Assembly (NCBI RefSeq): GCF_002095535.1
Contig: NZ_MLJI01000002.1
Coordinates: forward strand, 443,786-507,785
Source of the DNA: Pantoea cypripedii
Lineage (GTDB): Bacteria > Pseudomonadota > Gammaproteobacteria > Enterobacterales > Enterobacteriaceae
Length of the DNA stretch: 64,000 bases
Direction: 5' to 3'
Position numbers and translations under genes: made by a program. Shown here piece by piece: positions 1 through 8,059 of this stretch (position 1 is its first letter; every line of letters starts with the position of its first letter). The notes under the pieces are model-generated. The model was not told the origin of the DNA and did no database searches. It worked only from the letters and a program-made list of their open reading frames with translations.

Positions 1-475
1 TATTATCAATTTGTCCGGGCAGGACCGGGAGCGGCCCCAGGCTGTACTCCGTGCGTGAACCGACCTCAGGTGCCGCGGGAAACTGAGGCTGAGTGTTCTG
101 CTGTGCCAGCTTTTCCAGCAGCTCTCTGACACTCTGTTGCAGCGTCTGGTTATTGCTCAGCACCACATTCACCTGGTCCTGGAGTGTCTTAAAATCCTTC
201 TGCATCGTTACCAGGTTTTCTCTGGTCTGCTTTTCACGCCGCTGAGCATCCACCAGCAGTGAATTCTGCCCGGAACCGTCAAAGGTATTGGTGACCGTCC
301 CGCCCGTCAGATCCGGTTCAGGCTGTGCAGCTTCTGCGGTTTCACTTTTGCTCCCGGACATCTCAGCTGCATGCCGGTTGAGGAAATACAGCACGCCGAC
401 GAACACAGCAACGATGCAGAGAATGATGACCATGAGTTTGCGCTGTTTGCTGCGGATGAGTTTATTGAGGTTCAT
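1..475 (-). CDS. traB: TraB, conjugative pilus assembly protein (3' end outside window)
   Basis: The reading frame starts at ATG 473-475 and is still open at the window edge, so only the first ~158 codons are seen. The N-terminus has a short basic cytoplasmic stretch followed by one membrane anchor, then a Ser/Gln-rich region and a predicted coiled coil (about residues 75-125), the usual layout of F-type TraB, an inner-membrane protein of the VirB10 class that spans to the TraK/TraV outer-membrane complex. The start overlaps the end of traK by 14 bases, indicating translational coupling. The A-L-E-K-B order supports the identity more than the partial sequence does. Confidence 0.85.
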   Translation of the reverse strand, partial: MNLNKLIRSKQRKLMVIILCIVAVFVGVLYFLNRHAAEMSGSKSETAEAAQPEPDLTGGTVTNTFDGSGQNSLLVDAQRREKQTRENLVTMQKDFKTLQDQVNVVLSNNQTLQQSVRELLEKLAQQNTQPQFPAAPEVGSRTEYSLGPLPVLPGQIDN

Positions 476-1190
476 CGCTACGGCCTCGGGTGCGGAATAC
501 CGTGATAACAGCAACTCGCTCACCCGGTGAAATCACATCCATTTGAGGATGAAAGGAAACAGCCATCACGCCCGGACTCCAGAAATAACGCTCAGACAGA
601 CGCAGTGGCAGTGATGAACGGCTGGTAACCTCCGTGCGCACGATGCGAATACGATCCCCCTGCCAGGCGGTAACGGGACGCAAAGTGAAGGCGGCTTCCA
701 CTGCCCCACTCACCGGTAACTGCGTATTCCTGGTCACAACATATCCGTCCGGCTTACGGTTATGGATAAAGCGGCTCACCAGATTGCTGACAATCGAACT
801 GTAACTGTCCTGCTTCTGCTCAAAATACTGAGCCTGCTCCGTTCCACGAACGTCGATATTATCAATGGTCAGGTTCAGCCCGGGGAGTCTGGCGGGGGTC
901 GCCTGTACGGAGAATCCGAAACCGGATGCCGTCTGAATAAACAAGGTGAAGGGGCTGTCTGCCAGGGTGGAGAACACTATCGCACCGTCCGGCGTCGGTG
1001 TTTTCGATGTCAGGATGCCCTGTGTCGCCTGCAGGCTGATAATGCGGTCATCGCTGACCCGGATAGCGTTAGGGTTGATATTGCTGACCTCAACCGACAC
1101 GCGCGCACCTGTCTGGATGGTCCGTTGCTCTGCCTGAGCAGCGATCGTAACCAGAAAGACCAGCATGCTGAGGAGGACGTGTTTATACAT
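462..1190 (-). CDS. traK: TraK, secretin-like type IV secretion outer-membrane protein
   Basis: A 242-residue protein with a signal peptide (MYKHVLLSMLVFLVTIAAQA, cleavage after AQA) followed by a beta-rich periplasmic domain, as in F TraK (VirB9-like), which with TraV and TraB forms the outer-membrane core of the F-type secretion channel. The start at 1190 is chosen because it gives the signal peptide; an upstream in-frame ATG at 1211 would bury it. It overlaps the end of traE by 8 bases and the start of traB by 14, so the genes form one tightly coupled operon. Confidence 0.93.
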   Translation of the reverse strand: MYKHVLLSMLVFLVTIAAQAEQRTIQTGARVSVEVSNINPNAIRVSDDRIISLQATQGILTSKTPTPDGAIVFSTLADSPFTLFIQTASGFGFSVQATPARLPGLNLTIDNIDVRGTEQAQYFEQKQDSYSSIVSNLVSRFIHNRKPDGYVVTRNTQLPVSGAVEAAFTLRPVTAWQGDRIRIVRTEVTSRSSLPLRLSERYFWSPGVMAVSFHPQMDVISPGERVAVITVFRTRGRSDEPQ

Positions 1191-1755
1191 TGGGAACCTC
1201 CAGGAACGCACTCCAGCACAGCCGGTTGTTACGCAGATCCGTGCGAATGCGGTAGCGTTTGTCCACCAGCCCTCCGCTGTGCATGCCGTAGCTCAGCTCA
1301 AGCTGTCCGGCAATATCAACGATCCCCTTCTCCGGCCACACCTGAAAATCTTTGGGATAAAATACCGACCCACCACTGTTACCCTTAACCCGCGAAGATT
1401 CTTCCGCCAGCACCGGCTGCATAACGGCCTCCGCACCGTCGCAGGCTGCGGCAAGCAACATTTCATGGCTGGCCTCTGCGTTGGCGCTGTTGATATTGAG
1501 CCGCAGGTTAGCCCAGGCGAGCGCCATCAGACGCAGATAACGGGCATCTCCGCGTTCACCGGTAAAACTGAACGCTGAATCTGCGCCATAAGGCACCACG
1601 ATTATCTGTCGGTTATTCGCCAGCTGACGGAAAAGGTCGCGGTTGTCGCTGTACAGACGCCAGCAGAGCAGCAGTGCAAGGATGCTGATGACCAGCAGCA
1701 CTAATATGGCAATGGCCAGGTTACGGTTCCCTGCCGCACGCAGCTTATATTCCAT
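1183..1755 (-). CDS. traE: TraE, pilus assembly protein (VirB5-position/VirB8-like)
   Basis: A 190-residue protein with an N-terminal membrane anchor (roughly residues 12-33, AIAILVLLVISILALLLCW) and a periplasmic domain, matching the length and layout of F TraE (about 188 residues), an inner-membrane VirB8-like component needed for pilus assembly. It lies between traL and traK in the canonical F order and overlaps traK slightly. Confidence 0.93.
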   Translation of the reverse strand: MEYKLRAAGNRNLAIAILVLLVISILALLLCWRLYSDNRDLFRQLANNRQIIVVPYGADSAFSFTGERGDARYLRLMALAWANLRLNINSANAEASHEMLLAAACDGAEAVMQPVLAEESSRVKGNSGGSVFYPKDFQVWPEKGIVDIAGQLELSYGMHSGGLVDKRYRIRTDLRNNRLCWSAFLEVPNV

Positions 1756-1772
1756 TAGATCTCCGGACCGGG

Positions 1773-2072
1773 TCAGGCGACCCAGTGTCGTTTATAACTT
1801 TCCGGCAGGACGTTGATAAAAAAACGCATGAATGAGGTCGGCAGGCACCAGTACGCAAGATTGAGCAGATACTGAGAACCCCGACCCTTTTTGAGATGAC
1901 GCACACCGACAATGGCAGCGAGAAGCGTAGGGCCAAAAATCCACATGTTGAGAAAAACCGCCAGCAAGCCCAGAGGGACATACAGGCAAAACTCGTCAGG
2001 TGGCAGCCCCATAAATCGTCGCTGTTCAGAAAACGTGGTCGGGTAGCGATATCGGTCCCGTTTTTGGTTCAT
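1773..2072 (-). CDS. traL: TraL, pilus assembly protein (VirB3-like)
   Basis: A 99-residue protein with a basic N-terminus (MNQKRDRYRYP) and two hydrophobic segments in the middle (around LCLYVPLGLLAVFLNMWIF and the following stretch), as in TraL/VirB3 proteins of the inner membrane. The start at 2072 overlaps the traA stop codon in an ATGA arrangement, which decides it over longer upstream starts that run into traA. Confidence 0.92.
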   Translation of the reverse strand: MNQKRDRYRYPTTFSEQRRFMGLPPDEFCLYVPLGLLAVFLNMWIFGPTLLAAIVGVRHLKKGRGSQYLLNLAYWCLPTSFMRFFINVLPESYKRHWVA

Positions 2073-2395
2073 GACGGAATGATGCCGAAAACCACGTTGA
2101 GATAAATCATGACAGCCACAATCCCGCCGAAGATGGCCAGATTTTTGGTTTTGATGTAGCTGTAAGTCGCGCCGAGCGCCTCCAGGATATACAAAACCCA
2201 CACTATTGTTGATTTGCTTCCTAATGTGTCATCTATTAACTGTTTGCCAGTCGCAAACAGGTCAATGGCATGTGCCTGCTGAGCCATTGCCACCAGCAGG
2301 CAAAGAGCCAGCCAAACCGTACTGTTCATCTTTTTCCACGCTACCGCCCCTGCCTTGCAGCAGTTTCGTAAAGACGCGAGAACCTTGACCTTCAT
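2069..2395 (-). CDS. traA: TraA, F-type prepilin
   Basis: A 108-residue prepilin. A long leader of about 43 residues ends in QQAHA, a signal peptidase site, leaving a ~65-residue mature pilin beginning IDLF with two hydrophobic segments joined by a short basic loop (KTKN), the same topology as F pilin (70 residues). It is the first gene of the tra operon read leftwards and overlaps traL by 4 bases. The sequence is clearly divergent from F TraA, suggesting a distinct pilin type. Confidence 0.9.
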   Translation of the reverse strand: MKVKVLASLRNCCKAGAVAWKKMNSTVWLALCLLVAMAQQAHAIDLFATGKQLIDDTLGSKSTIVWVLYILEALGATYSYIKTKNLAIFGGIVAVMIYLNVVFGIIPS

Positions 2396-2689
2396 AGGAA
2401 ATCTCTCCGGTTAGGGATATAATGGATCCGTTAATTAGAGATAAGGTAGAGTTGCTGCTGCCAGAGCAGTGAGCTGATTTGACGTTTCTGAGGCACACCT
2501 CCTTGTCGTTTTTAATCGCCGTCATGGCGATACCGAAACCCAATTCACGGGTTGAAAAGAGTTGGTGTTTTTTACGCCAATGATAAGTTTTATTCAATTT
2601 AAGGTATTGATCTTTAAGATCAATTTATCTTATCGAGTTAATCAGACTTCTAACCTGATGGCGTAACTGAAGGACTGGCAGGAACTGAG
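2396..2689. promoter_or_regulatory. Divergent control region between the tra operon and the five-HTH regulator
   Basis: This 294-base stretch separates traA (minus) from the plus-strand regulator starting at 2690 and must hold the tra operon promoter. It is AT-rich near its right end. No TraY-like or TraJ-like gene is found here. It contains the perfect palindrome listed separately at 2607-2623. Confidence 0.6.
2607..2623. promoter_or_regulatory. Perfect 8-1-8 palindrome, candidate operator for tra control
   Basis: TTGATCTT-T-AAGATCAA is a perfect inverted repeat 67 bases before the regulator start and 212 bases before traA. Its position between divergent genes, one of them a multi-HTH protein, makes it the best operator candidate. 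The function is inferred from position. Confidence 0.5.
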
Positions 2690-3952
2690 ATGAGTAAGAC
2701 AGGGCAGTTGTTTATTCATGTCGCCAGCCCTGCCGGCGTGACAGCGCAGATTTTCAGTCACAACGATGAGGAAGCCTTAAGAGGCGTCCTGACTTATGCC
2801 ATGTATCATTTCAGTCGTGAGCCTGGCTGGTTTAAGGTGACGGTTTCAGGCGCTCAATTCTTTTCCTGCCGCACCAGCACCCTGCCTTTCCTCTATTTTC
2901 TCGATCACCGTATTGCCACGCCTCAGGCCAAAGCATTTTTTACGCGCGCAATGAAACACATCAGCCTGGCTTCCGGTGCAACCGATCCGGATGTGTGGAT
3001 AGCTGTGCATGAAGATATCTTTATCCCCTTTCCCTCCCCCGGAGAAAACCAGGCCGAAGCAGATAAATTAATCCGCAGCCTGACGGGTGCTTTCAACGTC
3101 GATGGGATAGATCCCGTTCCTGCACAACAACAATCCAGGGAGCCAGTCAGTTCGAAAGAAGGCGAAGTGATGCAGCGTTTTTATCAGGGCTGGAGCGTGG
3201 CAGATATTGCGGAAAACACGGGTTGCTCGAAATCCTATGTCTACAAACTGCTCAGACAAGCAAAAGGTATTTCGGCATCGGATCTGCGCTGGCAGCGCTG
3301 GAAGATGATTGCGGAGATGTATTTTGCATCACCCAGGAAAACGCTGCGTGAGATAGAGCAAATCAGTAACGTCAGTCGCGCACAGATTTATCATGCGGTA
3401 AAAATGGTAAGCGGCAGGGAAGATACAGAACGTCGCAACCGAAAGTTGCTGGCACGGGATATTGAATTAATCCAGGATAAGCTTAGTCAGGGATCGCTGC
3501 GCAAAGATATCTGCGACGAATATCATATCAGTATTGATACGCTGATAAAGTACATCGGGAAAAACGATGATCACCACATTATTCCTGAATCAGTAAAACA
3601 GGACATCGTCAGATTAAGAGTTCAGGGCAAAACAATCCAGCAAACAGCCGATATTCTCAGCGTGAGTACAGATTCCGTCAAAAAAGTCTGGCGTCAGGCA
3701 AAGCAATCTCCGGAAACTGAAAATTTAAAAGTAAAATACGACAACCGCAATCCATTATCTAAGCATGACAGAGACCAGGCAGTAAATGCTGTTCTCGCAG
3801 GTGGACATACCCGCAAACAAATCTGTAAGCAGTATGGTATCAATGCACTGACCCTGCGCCGCTATATCCGCATCGCGCAGAATAAAGAAACAGCTGAGCT
3901 GAATACCTGTGATATCCAGCCAGTCTCTAATAAACACAAGAAATACCTTTAA
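2690..3952 (+). CDS. Five-HTH DNA-binding protein in the traJ/traY position
   Basis: A 420-residue protein not matching TraJ or TraY. Residues 1-140 form a globular domain of unknown type. It is followed by five helix-turn-helix-like units, at about 168-190 (WSVADIAENTGCSKSYVYKL), 216-238 (TLREIEQISNVSRAQIYHAV), 268-290 (SLRKDICDEYHISIDTLIKY), 313-336 (KTIQQTADILSVSTDSVKKV) and 373-395 (HTRKQICKQYGINALTLRRY). It is transcribed away from the tra operon and convergent with traM, with only 6 bases between stop codons. Its place suggests control of transfer genes, which is an inference; a different DNA-binding role is possible. Confidence 0.75.
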   Translation: MSKTGQLFIHVASPAGVTAQIFSHNDEEALRGVLTYAMYHFSREPGWFKVTVSGAQFFSCRTSTLPFLYFLDHRIATPQAKAFFTRAMKHISLASGATDPDVWIAVHEDIFIPFPSPGENQAEADKLIRSLTGAFNVDGIDPVPAQQQSREPVSSKEGEVMQRFYQGWSVADIAENTGCSKSYVYKLLRQAKGISASDLRWQRWKMIAEMYFASPRKTLREIEQISNVSRAQIYHAVKMVSGREDTERRNRKLLARDIELIQDKLSQGSLRKDICDEYHISIDTLIKYIGKNDDHHIIPESVKQDIVRLRVQGKTIQQTADILSVSTDSVKKVWRQAKQSPETENLKVKYDNRNPLSKHDRDQAVNAVLAGGHTRKQICKQYGINALTLRRYIRIAQNKETAELNTCDIQPVSNKHKKYL

Positions 3953-3958
3953 GAATGG

Positions 3959-4360
3959 TTACTTAAAGTACTCCTGCAACTTTCCTGCTACCCTTTCATT
4001 TACGGCTTTGGGCCACTCCGGATCCAGTACCATCTCATTTCTGATGACTTTCGTTTTATCTACCGTTTCTTTCTGGATACCAAAAATAGCATCGGTAATA
4101 AAACCATTAATGATCACGTTTTTCGCGATAAGTTCGAGCTTCTGATCCAGAGTTTTATCCGATGCATCCTTATTAATTTTATTTTCATAAACACGCAGAC
4201 CAAGCTTAAATATTTCCATGATGAAGGCTGAGCGATTTGCGGTTTCACGTGACTCACCATCCTCAAGTTTATGTGCGATATGTGCATCTACCTTTTCCAG
4301 CACTGAGAAAGGCACCGTCAGATTGACGCGATTACTTTTTGAAATCGAGGGGCTATTCAT
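3959..4360 (-). CDS. traM: TraM-like relaxosome protein
   Basis: A 133-residue protein with an N-terminal ribbon-helix-helix-like segment (SNRVNLTVPFSVLEKVDAHI, then a helix rich in E and K) and an alpha-helical C-terminus, as in TraM, which binds oriT-side sites as a tetramer and links the relaxosome to the coupling protein TraD. It is next to oriT as in F, on the tra strand. Sequence similarity to F TraM is low by eye, so the assignment rests on fold pattern, size and position. Confidence 0.75.
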   Translation of the reverse strand: MNSPSISKSNRVNLTVPFSVLEKVDAHIAHKLEDGESRETANRSAFIMEIFKLGLRVYENKINKDASDKTLDQKLELIAKNVIINGFITDAIFGIQKETVDKTKVIRNEMVLDPEWPKAVNERVAGKLQEYFK

Positions 4361-4380
4361 ATTATATTCCTTGTTGAACA

Positions 4381-4774
4381 GAAAATATAAAACTCAGGTA
4401 CTCTGATGAGGCCAGGCCACAGAGGCGTAATCTACGCCCTGCAGCGTGACTGTGGCAAGGTTATGGCGTTACGAATACGTTACTTTACAGGAACATGATT
4501 AGCACACGGAAGTTATTAACGCCAGAAAATGAACGGAATGCATTGATTTAAAAAGATACACTTGCGTAATACAATGAAGTAACAGCAACGTAACGCTTTA
4601 ATTCCTTCGCGGGAAGTTAACAATATTGTGAAAAACACACAAATCCCAACCAGGTCACTGACCTGTCTATAGTTTTCTTGCAAATACAGATTTGCGAGTG
4701 GTGTGTAGGAATTTGGTTTCTGAGGATACTCTGGATAGGATAAGCGTAGTGAACTTTTAAAATCATGGCACGTA
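4381..4774. other. oriT: Origin of transfer (oriT) region
   Basis: The 394-base non-coding stretch between traM and the transglycosylase gene has the F oriT location. It contains a perfect short palindrome GGCGTA-ATC-TACGCC (4424-4438) in front of traM, a far-spaced pair GCGTTACG (4466-4473) and CGTAACGC (4589-4596), AT-rich bends and the nic-like stem-loop at 4680-4704. These resemble TraM-box and IHF-type layouts of F-like origins, though the individual protein sites are not proven. Confidence 0.8.
4680..4712 (-). other. Putative nic site and adjacent stem-loop
   Basis: An inverted repeat GCAAAT-ACAG-ATTTGC (4680-4695) is followed by GAGTGGTGTGTAGG. F has a hairpin followed by GTGGGGTGT^GG at its nic site. 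Aligning on TTTGCG places the cut between 4704 and 4705 in plus-strand notation. The sequence differs from F after the cut, implying a TraI relaxase of different specificity. The exact cut and the nicked strand are inferred by alignment, not shown. Confidence 0.6.
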
Positions 4775-5275
4775 ATGCACATATTAAATCAGGCTATTAC
4801 TCTGCTGATATCAGGTTTGATATCTCTCGCAGTTGAGGCGGATTGTTTTAATCAGGCGGGTGAATGGTTCTCTATTGACCCAGACTATCTTAGAGCAATC
4901 GCCTGGCAGGAATCCCGATACAAAACTGCTGCCATTAATTATAACCGTGACGGTAATGGTAAAATTATCAGCGCAGATTATGGGGTGATGCAGATTAATG
5001 ACGCCAACATCAGACGGTTTCAGAAAGATTACCCTTTCGTCACTACCCGGCAACTGCTTGATGATCCCTGCCTGAATATTCATCTTGGGGCTATGCTGCT
5101 TCGCCGTAATTTCAATCAATACGGGACCGGATGGCTGGCCGTCGGGATGTATAATGCAGGAGTGAAAAATAGCCGGGAGTCAGTCCAAAATCGTTACCGA
5201 TATGCGATGATGATTGATACGCACTATAAAGATATTAAAGCCGGGAAAATACCGCGCCAGAGATCAGGAAAATAG
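4775..5275 (+). CDS. Lytic transglycosylase of the gene X / orf169 type
   Basis: A 166-residue exported protein with a signal peptide (MHILNQAITLLISGLISLAVEA) and an SLT fold: the catalytic glutamate is in IAWQESRY, followed by the DYGVMQIN motif and LLDDPCLNIHLGAMLL. It would open peptidoglycan locally for assembly of the transfer apparatus. It is the first leading-region gene next to oriT, as orf169 in F, and is transcribed away from oriT. Confidence 0.92.
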   Translation: MHILNQAITLLISGLISLAVEADCFNQAGEWFSIDPDYLRAIAWQESRYKTAAINYNRDGNGKIISADYGVMQINDANIRRFQKDYPFVTTRQLLDDPCLNIHLGAMLLRRNFNQYGTGWLAVGMYNAGVKNSRESVQNRYRYAMMIDTHYKDIKAGKIPRQRSGK

Positions 5276-5335
5276 AGGTATGGACAACATTTTTAGCCGT
5301 TAAACCGACACCCTGTGCCGGTTTAACGTGATAAT

Positions 5336-5626
5336 TCAGACTCCGACAGTTTCCCGAATTTCGATATTCACGATATGCATTCCCGCATGTGCCATCATGG
5401 TAATGAGTTTATCCACGCTGAAAAACATGATCTTGCCTCTCGCCAGTTCTGAAATCCGCGGCTGAGTAACACCCAGCGCTTTTGCCGCCTCAGCCTGGCT
5501 TAATCCATTCCTTTTAATCCAGTGGTTAATACTGGTCACCAGCTGAGAACGCACTTTCATGTTCTCCGCTTCCTGCGGGGTATTGCTGATTGCATCCCAC
5601 ACACTTTCAAAAGTCTGAGTTTTCAT
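5336..5626 (-). CDS. HigA-type XRE antitoxin
   Basis: A 96-residue protein with an HTH of the XRE class (NGLSQAEAAKALGVTQPRIS, residues ~38-60) and a short C-terminal tail. Its ATG overlaps the toxin stop codon by 4 bases, so toxin precedes antitoxin as in higBA systems. It should bind the toxin and repress the operon through the palindrome at 5969-5988. Confidence 0.88.
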   Translation of the reverse strand: MKTQTFESVWDAISNTPQEAENMKVRSQLVTSINHWIKRNGLSQAEAAKALGVTQPRISELARGKIMFFSVDKLITMMAHAGMHIVNIEIRETVGV

Positions 5627-5955
5627 TTATCACGCTCCTGAACCAAGGCGCTATAACGTTTTTTTGCAAGTTGTACATCGGACTGGTTGGTCGTCTGTGA
5701 CTTCTTCTGGAAACAGTGGAGGACGTAAACTGCCTCTTCAAACTTCGCGACATACATAGCACGGTAGCTGCTGTCATCCCCTTTTAACCGAATTTCCCGG
5801 ACGCCTGCACCCACCTTATTAAAAGGCCTCCAGTCCACGGGATCGAGTCCCTGCTGTACCCGGTCGAGCTGATATCCCATCTCCTGACGCATACCTTCCG
5901 GAAAAGCACGCAGGTCATCCAGGCTGGTCCCGATAAAGCTGACTTTCTTACGCAT
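5623..5955 (-). CDS. HigB/Gp49-type toxin (RelE superfamily)
   Basis: A 110-residue protein of the phage Gp49-like/HigB family: MRKKVSFIGTSLDDLRAFP, the VREIRLKGDDSSYRAMYVAKF core and VLHCFQKKSQTT are all recognisable. These proteins cleave mRNA on the ribosome. The start at 5955 follows GGAG with suitable spacing; a codon at 5967 in frame is the alternative. It is co-transcribed with the antitoxin and likely stabilises the plasmid. Confidence 0.88.
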   Translation of the reverse strand: MRKKVSFIGTSLDDLRAFPEGMRQEMGYQLDRVQQGLDPVDWRPFNKVGAGVREIRLKGDDSSYRAMYVAKFEEAVYVLHCFQKKSQTTNQSDVQLAKKRYSALVQERDK

Positions 5956-5968
5956 CCTGCACTCCATT

Positions 5969-5988
5969 ATATACGTAATTTCGTATAT
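5969..5988. promoter_or_regulatory. Operator-like palindrome of the toxin-antitoxin operon
   Basis: ATATACG-TAATTT-CGTATAT is a 7-base inverted repeat centred about 24 bases before the toxin start, within an AT-rich promoter-like stretch. Antitoxin autorepression at such a site is typical. Confidence 0.6.
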
Positions 5989-6047
5989 TTGTATTGCTGT
6001 TCAATCACAAGCGGGAGTTACCCCGGCTGTATCAATGGAAAAACGTT

Positions 6048-6350
6048 TTATTGTTCGTCAGGCCGACGCCATTCCCAGCGGTGTCGGAACGCAGGCATCA
6101 CCCTGTATCCGACATCAAATTCATAAACCGCCACCGGCCAGCCAGCTGACAGATAAATGGTCAGTCCTTCGGGTACGGTGGTCGGTTCATCGATTGCTTT
6201 TAACGCAACATGGTCCCGCCATGACACCCCGCTGATACCGACAAAAACGCCGTTGTCCGCGATATACAGGTACAAATCCTGAAACTGTTCAGGGGTGAGA
6301 TCTGTGCCTGCAACTTCTGGTGATTCTGTACCGTGGTTCCGTGAATCCAT
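6048..6350 (-). CDS. Conserved plasmid leading-region protein, unknown function
   Basis: A 100-residue acidic protein starting MDSRNHGTESPEVAGTDL after a good GGAGAA ribosome site, which decides the start. It contains DLYLYIADNGVFVGISGVSW and a C-terminal GYRVMPAFRHRWEWRRPDE. No signal peptide or membrane segment is visible. It lies 83 bases downstream of the next gene on the same strand and may share its transcript. Confidence 0.6.
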   Translation of the reverse strand: MDSRNHGTESPEVAGTDLTPEQFQDLYLYIADNGVFVGISGVSWRDHVALKAIDEPTTVPEGLTIYLSAGWPVAVYEFDVGYRVMPAFRHRWEWRRPDEQ

Positions 6351-6433
6351 GTAACTTCTCCTTGTTGTGGGGTACATTCCGGCAGCACCGCCGCCGGAGT
6401 ACTGATAAGTGCTTACGGGTGTTTTTTGTGCCC

Positions 6434-7432
6434 TCATTCCATTGATGCAGGATGACCGGTTTCAGACGATGTCGTCCCGTCAGTACGGTCTTTCGGATGA
6501 ATGTAATTTCGCAGGGCAGCTGCAACCTCCGGAGTGTTATGCCACACCGGATGGATACGGGGCATATCCAGCAGAGCGGCCTGACTCCGCAGCTGGCGGG
6601 CGGTTTCATCATTGTCCCAGTCTGATGCCTGCGCGGCCTCGCGCAACAGGACGTCTTTTTCGACGGCGATACGCTCCAACACAGCAGGATCAGTTTCCGG
6701 TACTGACCAGACCAGCGTCAGAGCATTGCCACAGAGCACAACCCGGCCTGCCAGGTCGGTAATGGTAACTATGTGCGGGGAAAAGCTAACCGGTACCCTG
6801 TCACGCCCAAAATCCTCATCCCGGTATTCATGAACGTCCATGCGCATATTCCAGTCTCCGCTGGCATCCGCCTGGATAAGCAGTTCCATCGCGTCTTCGA
6901 GGGTGTCAGCACGTCCGAGACACACTTCCCCGTCATCCCAGTAGGTGCCGTAAAACGGGTCGTCTGCAAAGAATTCCATGTGACCACTAACGATCACTCC
7001 AAAAGGACGTGCGCTTTCAGTGAAAGATCGGCGCAGCGCGGTGCGGCGATATTCAGCGGAGGTTTGCAGGTCTGCCAGGTCAGGCAGCCCGGCCCCTTTT
7101 ACCTCTTCCCAGACTTCCGACCACAGCGTTTCAGCCAGCGTCTGAACAGATAAGGCCAGTTCATATGCAGCCGGGGTGGCGATGTCGCCATCAGCAACCA
7201 TCCGGTTAATGCATTTTGCCGCCCAGCGAACGGCATCGTACAAATCTTCCTCATCAACCGCCCCTTCACCCAGTGAAGCGAGGGAGCGATACATCATCAA
7301 ATCACCTTCCAGCTTCGCCAGGTTGATCAGGCGACTGGTGCGCGTTGCAAGAAGGACGTCGAAGTTTTGTTTCACCCATGTTTTGAGAGATTCTGGCGTG
7401 GCGGTTTTGATGTTGACGTTGTGTGTGTTCAT
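6434..7432 (-). CDS. Large hypothetical plasmid leading-region protein
   Basis: A 332-residue acidic soluble protein starting MNTHNVNIKTATPESL. It has no recognised motif; the middle region is rich in D/E/W (ADDPFYGTYWDDGEVCLG) and the C-terminus ends in a polar tail. The start is at 7432 because the frame upstream runs through the GC-rich repeat block and looks non-coding. Transcription is toward oriT like most leading-region genes here. Confidence 0.65.
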   Translation of the reverse strand: MNTHNVNIKTATPESLKTWVKQNFDVLLATRTSRLINLAKLEGDLMMYRSLASLGEGAVDEEDLYDAVRWAAKCINRMVADGDIATPAAYELALSVQTLAETLWSEVWEEVKGAGLPDLADLQTSAEYRRTALRRSFTESARPFGVIVSGHMEFFADDPFYGTYWDDGEVCLGRADTLEDAMELLIQADASGDWNMRMDVHEYRDEDFGRDRVPVSFSPHIVTITDLAGRVVLCGNALTLVWSVPETDPAVLERIAVEKDVLLREAAQASDWDNDETARQLRSQAALLDMPRIHPVWHNTPEVAAALRNYIHPKDRTDGTTSSETGHPASME

Positions 7433-7785
7433 GGCACTTCTCCTGTTCCGGTGTGTAGTCATGTTTCGGTCGATCCAGTCGCGGCAAAGGGCAAAGTAGC
7501 AACGGTGACGAGTGACAGCAGGGGGAGTCCCGGAAGCCGCAGCGCAAGCGAGCCGCAGGCGAGTGCGAACGGGTGAGGAGACAGCAAAGCGGCCCCTTGC
7601 GGGCGTGAGGAATCCGGTGCTACGAAAAGCCCTCCGCGAGTGGCCGACCGGAATATGCTCTCCAGACGGATAAACGGGTATGAATACACCCGACACGACG
7701 GAACGGCGTGGCGGCTTTAGAGGGCGCGATCGCGCCCGGTGAATGCACCGGCAACAGCCGGTTGCAGGGATTGACCTGGTCTTTA
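7433..7785. repeat. GC-rich untranslated block with hairpins, similar to 14.0-14.2 kb
   Basis: No convincing gene. The block contains CCGGAAGCCGCAGCGCAAGC (about 7523-7542) and GCGAGTGCGAACGGGTGAGG, both of which recur at about 14018-14127, and the perfect palindrome GGGCGCGATCGCGCCC at 7722-7737. Both copies of the block lie upstream of minus-strand leading-region genes. Regulatory or single-strand promoter function is possible but inferred. Confidence 0.55.
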
Positions 7786-7914
7786 GCCATCAGACCTTAG
7801 CCGGCAGGCCCGGAACGCGTCTTTGTGCGATCCGGCGTAGACTGGCGGTGGATTTACCGCCGCCTGGCGGAGTTGGGCTGACGACCCGGCAGTGCCGGGG
7901 AGCCGCAGGGGGCC
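7786..7914 (+). ncRNA. Structured GC-rich element, copy 1 of 3
   Basis: It begins GCCATCAGACC and carries GCAGGCCCGGAACGC, a GGCGG...CCGCC hairpin around GGATTTACC, GAGTTGGGCTGACGACCC and GGGGAGCCGCAGGGGGCC. The same ordered blocks occur at 18267-18380 and 24222-24354, with changes that keep the hairpins. It resembles C4-type antisense RNAs of phages in general appearance; that family label is a guess. Confidence 0.5.
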
Positions 7915-8059
7915 AGAGTCATTCAGGTGTTGTTGAACTTGATACTGCAAAATGATGTGAACTCACACCATCGGTCCGCAGTTAAAAATCGTCCAACATA
8001 GCCTGACGCATATCCCAATCAGATAATGTTATTTCTACAAGACAAACAAGGAGAAAGTT

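Noticed and set aside
2262..2597. Minus-strand frame overlapping the traA leader as a possible traY
   Set aside because: No ribbon-helix-helix pattern; frame continues through the traA promoter region and reads as a shadow.
7786..7914. Reading the structured element as an attC site or IS end
   Set aside because: No integrase-type core sites or transposase beside any of the three copies; repeated hairpin order favours an RNA.
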